From NCBI GenBank assembly GCA_964551525.1, contig CAZKCH010000010.1, positions 1 through 21,295 of the forward strand: a stretch of DNA of 21,295 bases, in the 5' to 3' direction. This document shows, piece by piece, positions 14,592 through 20,330 of this stretch. The stretch's first letter is position 1. Every line of letters begins with the position of its first letter. Under the pieces are notes generated by a model. That model did no database searches. It was not told the DNA's origin and saw nothing but the letters and a program-made list of their open reading frames with translations. The DNA is from GWA2-46-15 sp964551525 (GTDB lineage: Bacteria; Patescibacteriota; Minisyncoccia; Minisyncoccales; GWA2-46-15). The position numbers were made by a program, and so were the translations under genes.

Positions 14592-14661
14592 GCGGGGCTG
14601 GGAATTGCACCCAGGATCTCAAGGTTATGAGCCTTGCGAGATACTACTTCTCTACCCCGCG
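14590..14661 (-). tRNA. Initiator tRNA-fMet (anticodon CAT)
   Basis: 72 nt. Initiator marks: C1-A72 mismatch (CGCGGGG/CCCCGCA), A11-U24 in the D-stem (GAGA/TCTC), anticodon loop CTCATAA. Unusual points: the anticodon stem is CAAGG/CCTTG, so only two of the three conserved G-C pairs are present and 29-41 is A-U. The D-loop is AGTAGTA (G18 replaced by A), and the T-loop is TGCAATT (U55 replaced by G). The bases after A73 read CCA, so CCA may be encoded, by overlap with a palindromic repeat. It lies three nt after the stop codon of the upstream gene. Confidence 0.93.
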
Positions 14662-14664
14662 ATA

Positions 14665-15174
14665 TTAAATGGCCTCTAACTCTCTCAATGTCATTTCATA
14701 CGCCCGGATCGTTCTCGTCGCGATCTCAATCTCCAAGCGGTAATCCGGGTCATGAACGATATTGTTGCGTATTTGGTGCGCTTCTGTCAATTGGTCCAAG
14801 GTTGATAATTGGTCATTAGATAATTTCTTCAGTTTGTCGCCGAAACTGGCGCCGCTGAAACCCATTCTTGTCAAAATCTCTTCTACCATTGATTCGGCTT
14901 CAATAATCGCCAGTTTCCATTCCGGCGGATTGGAATTTTCCATTCTCTTCGCTATCCCCTGCCATTTCTTTTCCATCTTGCCCGAACCATACGCCTTCTG
15001 AGAAAAAAACTCATTCATATCCATGCCGAGCGTCCATTTAATATAGGGTGAGCCCCTTAAGGCGACAAAGATGAGTCCGAGCAGACCCAAAAAGACAATC
15101 GGCGACAAAATCTTTAGTGCCAGAATTATAATCTTAACTATGGTCAAATTTAAAACGTAATCAATGAAATTCAT
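14665..15174 (-). CDS. Membrane-anchored HEPN-like protein of unknown function
   Basis: 169 residues, not recognised as a named protein. One or two N-terminal membrane segments span residues ~12-39 (TIVKIIILALKILSPIVFLG, then LLGLIFVAL). A soluble helical domain follows. The C-terminal part reads AHQIRNNIVHDPDYRLEIEI, in which Arg136 and His141 form an Rx4H motif like that of HEPN-fold proteins (some HEPN proteins are RNases; known). The motif alone does not prove nuclease activity, and the similar RN.IVH pattern also occurs in non-catalytic HEPN/DUF4145-like proteins. It is divergent from gatC with a 56-nt gap. Its stop codon is three nt from the 5' end of the initiator tRNA, so gene and tRNA very likely share a transcript. 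A -10-like TATATT lies 13 nt before the ATG. Confidence 0.8.
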   Translation of the reverse strand: MNFIDYVLNLTIVKIIILALKILSPIVFLGLLGLIFVALRGSPYIKWTLGMDMNEFFSQKAYGSGKMEKKWQGIAKRMENSNPPEWKLAIIEAESMVEEILTRMGFSGASFGDKLKKLSNDQLSTLDQLTEAHQIRNNIVHDPDYRLEIEIATRTIRAYEMTLRELEAI

Positions 15175-15211
15175 GGTAGAATCGTTAAATATATACCATC
15201 ATACCAAAAAG

Positions 15212-15230
15212 TGTTAAAATAATCCAATCT
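15212..15230 (+). promoter_or_regulatory. Extended -10 promoter before gatC
   Basis: TG-T-TAAAAT (15212-15220) is an extended -10 element 10 nt before the gatC ATG. There is no Shine-Dalgarno. The expected leader is only about 0-3 nt. It drives the gatC-gatA-asnS-gatB run (inference). Confidence 0.5.
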
Positions 15231-15524
15231 ATGGCAAACAATCTTTCCCCGGAACAAGTTAAAAAAGTGGCTGATTTAGCCAATATTGATTTATCCGAAG
15301 ATGAACTGAAGAAATTTCAATCCCAGCTTTCTTCGATTCTGGAATTTGTTTCCAAGCTGGAGCAGGTAAAAACTGCAAAAGTGGCACCACTAAGCCAGAC
15401 CACTGGCCTCAAAAATGTTTTTCGCGAAGACAAAATAACGCCGTCTCTTAGCCAAAAACAAGTTTTGAAAAACGCGCCCCAAAGCCATAATGGCTATTTT
15501 AAAACAAAACCGATTTTTGAATGA
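15231..15524 (+). CDS. gatC: Aspartyl/glutamyl-tRNA amidotransferase subunit C
   Basis: Small subunit that wraps GatA and GatB and stabilises the GatCAB complex, which converts Glu-tRNA-Gln (and Asp-tRNA-Asn) to the amide form. 97 residues, the normal length. It shows the family pattern VADLANIDLSEDELKKF, LSSILEFVSKLEQV and the late REDKITPSLSQKQVLKNAP. It ends in TGA, overlapping the gatA ATG by 4 nt (ATGA), a standard coupling overlap that also confirms TGA as stop in this organism. Confidence 0.96.
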   Translation: MANNLSPEQVKKVADLANIDLSEDELKKFQSQLSSILEFVSKLEQVKTAKVAPLSQTTGLKNVFREDKITPSLSQKQVLKNAPQSHNGYFKTKPIFE

Positions 15525-16933
15525 TGCTTAATTTAACTTTAAAAGAAACGCGTGAAAAATTGCGGAATAAAGAATTTTCTGCTAAAGAATTGGTTTTGGC
15601 GACCTTGGAAAAAATTAAAGAAACCGACGATCGCCTAAATGCTTTTCTTGCTATTTGCGGAGAAGAAGCGATTAAAGAAGCCGATAAAGTTGATCAGCTC
15701 ATCGCCAAGGGAGAAATCAAACCCTTATTGGGAATTCCCTACTCTGCCAAAGATGTTTTTTCCACCAAAGGCATTATTACCACGGCTAGCTCAAAAATAT
15801 TAGAAAATTATAATCCGCCGTATAGCGCTACGGTTGTAAAAAAATTAAGCGAAGCGGGGGCAATTTTAATCGGCAAAACCAATAACGACGCTTTCGGTTT
15901 CGGCTCTTCCACGGAAAATTCTGATTTTAAAACTACTAAAAATCCCTGGAATCTCGATAAAGTGCCGGGCGGTTCATCGGGCGGATCAGCGGCCGCGGTT
16001 GCCGCCGGCATGGGTGTTTTTTCTTTAGCTGAAGACACGGGCGGCTCCATCAGGCAACCCGCTTGTTTTTGCGGCGTAACCGGCCTTAAAGTCACTTATG
16101 GCCGGGTTTCCAGATTCGGCGTCATTGCTTACGGTTCCTCTTTGGACACAATCGGCGTTATCACTAAAACCGTTGAAGACGCGGCCATTCTTTTAAAAGA
16201 AATCGCTGGTAAAGACGACCTTGACGCCACCACTCTAAACGAACTCGTTCCCGACTATCTCCAAACTATTGAACAAGGCATAAAAAACTTGCGCATTGGC
16301 ATTCCCAAAGAATATTTTATTAAAGGCCTGAATAAAGAAGTGGAAGCGTCAATTAAAAACGCTATAAAAGAATTTGAAAAATTAGGAGCAAAGATTCAGG
16401 AGGTCTCTCTTCCTTATACGGAATATGCTATTTCTGCTTATTATTTATCCGGCATCAGCGAGGTCAGCGCCAACTTGGCCAGGTATGACGGCATTCGCTT
16501 CGGTTCTTCGCGCAGCCAAGGTTTTGGCCCGGAAGTCAAACGAAGAATCATGCTCGGCACCTATGCCCTGTCTGCCGGTTATTATGACGCTTATTATAAA
16601 AAAGCTCAGCAAGTCAGAAACCTCATTAAGAGGGACTTTGATAAGGCGTTTAAAAAAGTTGACTTGCTCATTGCTCCTATTTCTCCTTTTCCACCATTTA
16701 ACATCGGTGAGAAATGCGATGATCCTCTGCAAATGTGGTTGGCTGATATTTTCACCGTTACTATTAATCCGGCTGGGATTCCGGGATTAGCCATACCCTG
16801 CGGCTTTACCGCAGACAATCTGCCCATCGGTCTACAATTAATCGGACCGCAATTATCGGAACCGCTTTTATTCCAGGCCGGCCACGCCTACCAGCAAGTA
16901 ACCGAGTGGCACAAAAAGAGACCTAATTTTTAA
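15521..16933 (+). CDS. gatA: Glutamyl-tRNA(Gln) amidotransferase subunit A
   Basis: Amidase subunit that releases ammonia from glutamine for the GatB reaction. 470 residues. Amidase-signature catalytic triad: Lys in GIPYSAKDVF, cis-Ser in PGGSSGGSAAAVAAGMG, nucleophile Ser in AEDTGGSIRQPA. Further family motifs: ILIGKTNNDAFGFGSSTENS, GLKVTYGRVSRFGV, SLDTIGVITK, NPAGIPGLAIPCGF, LPIGLQLIGP. The GKTNNDAFGFG version in place of GKLNMDEFAMG is a family variant. A second ATG at 15524 is an alternative start. The stop codon is itself the first unit of an AATTTTT heptamer array that fills the gap to asnS. Confidence 0.96.
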   Translation: MMLNLTLKETREKLRNKEFSAKELVLATLEKIKETDDRLNAFLAICGEEAIKEADKVDQLIAKGEIKPLLGIPYSAKDVFSTKGIITTASSKILENYNPPYSATVVKKLSEAGAILIGKTNNDAFGFGSSTENSDFKTTKNPWNLDKVPGGSSGGSAAAVAAGMGVFSLAEDTGGSIRQPACFCGVTGLKVTYGRVSRFGVIAYGSSLDTIGVITKTVEDAAILLKEIAGKDDLDATTLNELVPDYLQTIEQGIKNLRIGIPKEYFIKGLNKEVEASIKNAIKEFEKLGAKIQEVSLPYTEYAISAYYLSGISEVSANLARYDGIRFGSSRSQGFGPEVKRRIMLGTYALSAGYYDAYYKKAQQVRNLIKRDFDKAFKKVDLLIAPISPFPPFNIGEKCDDPLQMWLADIFTVTINPAGIPGLAIPCGFTADNLPIGLQLIGPQLSEPLLFQAGHAYQQVTEWHKKRPNF

Positions 16934-16959
16934 TTTACAATTTTTAATTTTTAATTACG
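16925..16959 (+). repeat. AATTTTT heptamer array between gatA and asnS
   Basis: Five 7-bp units: AATTTTT (16925-16931), AATTTAC, AATTTTT, AATTTTT, AATTACG (to 16959). The first two units encode the last residues and stop of gatA, and the array ends two nt before the asnS ATG. Confidence 0.85.
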
Positions 16960-16961
16960 AC

Positions 16962-18782
16962 ATGATGGACTTTCATATTAAAGATTCTAAAAACTACATC
17001 GGCCAAGATATTACAATTCGCGGCTGGGTTTTTAGCGTCCGTTCCTCCGGCTCAATTGTGTTTTTGCAAATCCGGGACGGCTCCGGTTTTATTCAGGTTG
17101 TGGTTTCCAAAAAAGACGTTGCTCCTGAAGCATTTGCCGCCGCCGTTAACTTGACCGATGAATCATCGGTTATCGTCAAGGGCGTGGTAAAAGAAGAGCC
17201 GCGCTCGCCTTATGGCTATGAAATTAATGCTTCTGATTTAAAGATCGTCCATCTTTCCCAGCCCTTCCCCATTGCCAAAAAAATGCATGGCGTTGATTTC
17301 CTATTGTCCCTAAGGCATTTATGGCTTAGGAGCCGCAAGCAATGGGCGATTTTAAGAGTAAGAAACCAAATTATCAATGCCATCAATGAGTTTCTCCAAA
17401 ATGACGGTTATATAAAGATAGATGCGCCCATTATCACTCCCTCTGCCTGCGAAGGCACGACCACGCTTTTTGCCATAGATTATTTCGGCAAAAACGCTTA
17501 TCTGTCCCAATCCGGCCAGCTCTATCTGGAAGCGGCCATTGCCAGCTTTGGCAAGGTCTATGATTTTGGCCCGACTTTTCGGGCGGAGAAATCAAAAACC
17601 AAGCGCCATTTGACCGAGTTCTGGATGATGGACGCCGAAGAGGCCTTTATGGAATACGACCGGCTTTTGGAGCTGGAAGAAAAACTGATTCATTTTGTCA
17701 TTCAAAATGTTTTGGCAAATTGCCAGCAGGAATTCCAGATTCTCGGCCGCGACTTAGCGCCGCTGGCGAAAATAAAAATGCCGTCCCAGCCCTTCCCCAT
17801 TGCCAAAAAAATGCATGGCGTTGATTTCCTATTGTCCCTAAGGCATTTATGGCTTAGGAGCCGCAAGCAATGGGCGATTTTAAGAGTAAGAAACCAAATT
17901 ATCAATGCCATCAATGAGTTTCTCCAAAATGACGGTTATATAAAGATAGATGCGCCCATTATCACTCCCTCTGCCTGCGAAGGCACGACCACGCTTTTTG
18001 CCATAGATTATTTCGGCAAAAACGCTTATCTGTCCCAATCCGGCCAGCTCTATCTGGAAGCGGCCATTGCCAGCTTTGGCAAGGTCTATGATTTTGGCCC
18101 GACTTTTCGGGCGGAGAAATCAAAAACCAAGCGCCATTTGACCGAGTTCTGGATGATGGACGCCGAAGAGGCCTTTATGGAATACGACCGGCTTTTGGAG
18201 CTGGAAGAAAAACTGATTCATTTTGTCATTCAAAATGTTTTGGCAAATTGCCAGCAGGAATTCCAGATTCTCGGCCGCGACTTAGCGCCGCTGGCGAAAA
18301 TAAAAATGCCGTTCCTGCGCTTAACCTATCAGGAAACATTAACGAAATTGAGGGAGCTCGGTTCTGACATCAAAGACGGCGAAGATCTCGGCAACGATGA
18401 CGAAACCATGTTGATGAATCACTTTGACCAGCCGCTTTTCATTATGAAATTTCCCGCTGCTTTCAAGGCCTTTTATTTCAAAAGAGACGCTGGCGATCCC
18501 GAGGCCACGCTTTCCGCTGATCTTTTGGCGCCCGAGGGCTATGGCGAAATCACGGGCGGCGGGCAAAGGGAAGATGATTATCAAACTCTTTTGAAAAGAA
18601 TGAAGGACTTGGGCATTAACGAAAAGGACTATGACTGGTATCTTGATTTGCGCAAGTACGGCTCTGTCCCCCACGCCGGCTTTGGCATCGGCTTGGAACG
18701 GCTCGTTGCCTGGCTTTGCCATTTAGACCATATCCGAAAAGCCATTCCGTTTCCGAGAACGATATACAGATTCAGCCCCTAA
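16962..18782 (+). CDS. asnS: Asparaginyl-tRNA synthetase with internal 176-codon tandem duplication
   Basis: Charges tRNA-Asn with asparagine (class IIb). The N-terminal OB anticodon-binding domain is at residues ~1-90 (ITIRGWVFSVRSSGSIVFLQ, IRDGSGFIQVVV). The catalytic core follows with motif 2 FRAEKSKTKRHLTEFWMMD, EITGGGQREDDY and motif 3 GFGIGLERLVAWL. AsnRS rather than AspRS is indicated by the RAE.S.T.RHLTEFWM form of motif 2 and by GGGQRED. The ORF is 606 residues, but residues 99-274 are repeated exactly as 275-450 (528 bp, 17256-17783 and 17784-18311). Removing one copy gives 430 residues, the normal family length, with a seamless join. The duplicated block carries motifs 1 and 2 but not motif 3. 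As written, the protein has two motif 2 copies and may not fold normally. The start may be the ATG at 16962 or 16965. No Shine-Dalgarno. Confidence 0.93.
   Translation: MMDFHIKDSKNYIGQDITIRGWVFSVRSSGSIVFLQIRDGSGFIQVVVSKKDVAPEAFAAAVNLTDESSVIVKGVVKEEPRSPYGYEINASDLKIVHLSQPFPIAKKMHGVDFLLSLRHLWLRSRKQWAILRVRNQIINAINEFLQNDGYIKIDAPIITPSACEGTTTLFAIDYFGKNAYLSQSGQLYLEAAIASFGKVYDFGPTFRAEKSKTKRHLTEFWMMDAEEAFMEYDRLLELEEKLIHFVIQNVLANCQQEFQILGRDLAPLAKIKMPSQPFPIAKKMHGVDFLLSLRHLWLRSRKQWAILRVRNQIINAINEFLQNDGYIKIDAPIITPSACEGTTTLFAIDYFGKNAYLSQSGQLYLEAAIASFGKVYDFGPTFRAEKSKTKRHLTEFWMMDAEEAFMEYDRLLELEEKLIHFVIQNVLANCQQEFQILGRDLAPLAKIKMPFLRLTYQETLTKLRELGSDIKDGEDLGNDDETMLMNHFDQPLFIMKFPAAFKAFYFKRDAGDPEATLSADLLAPEGYGEITGGGQREDDYQTLLKRMKDLGINEKDYDWYLDLRKYGSVPHAGFGIGLERLVAWLCHLDHIRKAIPFPRTIYRFSP
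17256..18311 (+). repeat. Perfect 528-bp tandem direct repeat within asnS
   Basis: Copy 1 is 17256-17783, copy 2 is 17784-18311. By reading I find no mismatch between the copies. They abut with no spacer, are codon-aligned, and share only a single extra T of homology at the right border. Confidence 0.93.
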
Positions 18783-18790
18783 TTAACGTG

Positions 18791-18854
18791 TATTTAGTAT
18801 ATAGTATTTTGTATTTAGTATCGTTTCGACGTCCGAATACAAGATACAAAATAC
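18791..18854 (+). repeat. Heptamer hairpin array between asnS and gatB
   Basis: Left arm: TATTTAG (18791-18797), TATATAG, TATTTTG, TATTTAG (to 18818). Right arm, inverted: AAGATAC (18841-18847), AAAATAC (18848-18854). GTATTTTGTAT (18804-18814) pairs with ATACAAAATAC (18844-18854). The layout (left array, spacer, inverted right array) matches the element at 7335-7402. It ends six nt before the gatB ATG. Confidence 0.85.
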
Positions 18855-18859
18855 AAAAA

Positions 18860-20215
18860 ATGGATCCTAAATATCAACCAGTCATTGGTCTTGAAATCCA
18901 CATCGAACTCAAAACATTGAGCAAGATGTTCTGCGGCTGTTCGGCCGATCATTTTGGCATTGAGCCCAATACCCATTGCTGCCCGGTTTGCCTGGGCTTG
19001 CCCGGCGCCTTGCCCGTACCTAATAAAAAAGCAATCGAATGGGCGCAGATGCTCGGCTTGGCTTTAAAGTGCCAGATTAATTCGGAGTCAAAGTTTGACC
19101 GTAAAAACTACTTTTACCCTGATTTGCCCAAGGGCTATCAGATAACCCAATATGACCAGCCGCTTTGCTCTAAAGGCCAAATAGAGCTTAAAAACGGGCT
19201 AAAAACAGGCATCCGCCGGGTTCACCTGGAGGAAGACACGGGCAAGCTTCAGCATATAGAGATAAATGGAGAAAAGGCAACTTTGATTGATTTTAACCGC
19301 TCCGGCGTGCCTTTGGTGGAAGTGGTCACCGAACCGGATTTTGAAAACATCGATCAGGTGGATGAATTTCTGAAAAAACTCCAGCTAATCGTCAGATATC
19401 TGGGCATTTCCGACGCGGATATGGAGAAAGGCAGTATGCGCCTCGAACCAAATATATCAGTTCGTAGGCTAGACGCTAGACGCTATACACTAGACGCTAA
19501 AACGCTACCAAACTACAAGGTGGAAGTAAAAAATATCAATTCTTTTCGTTTTGCCCGCAAAGCAATTGAATTTGAAATTACCAGGCAGACAGCAATATTG
19601 GAAAAAGGCGAGACGCCAGAGCAGGAAACGCGCGGCTGGAACGAAGCCAAAAACGAAACCGTTTCTCAAAGAAGCAAGGAAAAAGCCCACGATTACCGCT
19701 ATTTCCCGGAACCGGATATACCGCCAATGCTATTTCCTAAAACTCACAACATGAAACTTAAAGCATTAATACCAGAATTACCCGACGCGAAAACAAAACG
19801 ATTCATTAACGACTACAAACTTTCGGAATATAACGCCGAGATCTTGTGTCAGGAAAAATCGCTCGCCGAGTATTTTGAAAAAGCGGCTGCTTTAGGAGTT
19901 AGAAGCTGGAAGTTAGAAGTTAGAGAAATTGCCAACTGGATTATCAACAAAAAAATTGATATCGAAAAAACTTGGGTTGAGGATTTAATAAAGACCATTA
20001 CCGAATCGCAACAAGTGTTTGCCATCAGCGACGAGGACTTGGAAAAAGTCGTTCTTCAAGTCATAGCGGAAAATTCCGAGGCAGTCAGCAACTATCAGGC
20101 CGGCAAAACGCAAATCATGGGTTTCTTTTTGGGCCAAGTCATCCGCTTGACCAACCCGGGAATTGACAAAACCAAAGCCATTGCCGCCCTTGTTCAACAC
20201 TTGACAAAAAAGTAA
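18860..20215 (+). CDS. gatB: Aspartyl/glutamyl-tRNA amidotransferase subunit B
   Basis: Kinase/transamidase subunit that activates Glu- or Asp-tRNA and adds ammonia. 451 residues from the ATG at 18860. The frame is open to 18716, but the upstream part is repeat-derived and overlaps asnS, and homology begins at YQPVIGLEIHIELKT. Seen: zinc Cys set (MFCGC, HCCPVCLGLPG), KNYFYPDLPKGYQITQYDQP, VHLEEDTGKLQH, DFNRSGVPLVEVVTEPDF, MRLEPNISVR, KNINSFRFARKAIEFE, DYRYFPEPDIPP. The C-terminal tRNA-binding YqeY-like part runs to NPGIDKTKAIAALVQHL. Two short heptamer arrays are inserted in frame: residues ~204-214 (LDARRYTLDAK), which lengthen a loop by about 8 residues, and residues ~346-355 (VRSWKLEVR). 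No Shine-Dalgarno. Confidence 0.95.
   Translation: MDPKYQPVIGLEIHIELKTLSKMFCGCSADHFGIEPNTHCCPVCLGLPGALPVPNKKAIEWAQMLGLALKCQINSESKFDRKNYFYPDLPKGYQITQYDQPLCSKGQIELKNGLKTGIRRVHLEEDTGKLQHIEINGEKATLIDFNRSGVPLVEVVTEPDFENIDQVDEFLKKLQLIVRYLGISDADMEKGSMRLEPNISVRRLDARRYTLDAKTLPNYKVEVKNINSFRFARKAIEFEITRQTAILEKGETPEQETRGWNEAKNETVSQRSKEKAHDYRYFPEPDIPPMLFPKTHNMKLKALIPELPDAKTKRFINDYKLSEYNAEILCQEKSLAEYFEKAAALGVRSWKLEVREIANWIINKKIDIEKTWVEDLIKTITESQQVFAISDEDLEKVVLQVIAENSEAVSNYQAGKTQIMGFFLGQVIRLTNPGIDKTKAIAALVQHLTKK
19469..19499 (+). repeat. CTAGACG heptamer array inside gatB
   Basis: CTAGACG (19469-19475), CTAGACG (19476-19482), degenerate CTATACA (19483-19489), CTAGACG (19490-19496) and CTA. It is the same unit as the five-copy array at 7365-7402, here translated in frame within GatB. 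Confidence 0.92.
19897..19924 (+). repeat. AGTTAGA heptamer array inside gatB
   Basis: AGTTAGA (19897-19903), AGCTGGA, AGTTAGA, AGTTAGA (to 19924). In frame, it encodes a short basic/aromatic insert (VRSWKLEVR) between two helices of the C-terminal part of GatB. Confidence 0.85.
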
Positions 20216-20224
20216 CGTTCAGAG

Positions 20225-20244
20225 ATCGGTTTTCCGATTTTTTT
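20225..20244 (+). terminator. Rho-independent terminator after gatB
   Basis: ATCGG (20225-20229), loop TTTT, CCGAT (20234-20238), followed by a T run, nine nt after the gatB stop. It ends the gatCA-asnS-gatB operon. Confidence 0.8.
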
Positions 20245-20302
20245 ATTCACCAAAACAACGCCGAATTGAAGCGATCGCAATAAGAAGTAGTTGTTTTGCC
20301 CA

Positions 20303-20330
20303 TTGACGTCCCCTCTTGCCGGCCTATAAT
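20303..20330 (+). promoter_or_regulatory. Strong sigma-70-like promoter
   Basis: TTGACG (20303-20308), 16-nt spacer, TATAAT (20325-20330). It is the closest match to consensus in the window. The predicted start is near 20337, where an ATG also lies. Confidence 0.75.

Noticed and set aside
16425..16790. Plus-strand ORF inside gatA (121 codons) and similar internal frames in gyrB, pheT and nusG
   Set aside because: They are shadows of strongly conserved genes in another frame, without start signals.
17256..18311. Fusion of two synthetase genes
   Set aside because: The two halves are nucleotide-identical and cover only a partial domain, so this is a tandem duplication or an assembly error, not a fusion.
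18716..18859. Upstream extension of gatB
   Set aside because: The extra residues derive from the end of asnS and the heptamer array, while GatB homology starts right after the ATG at 18860.
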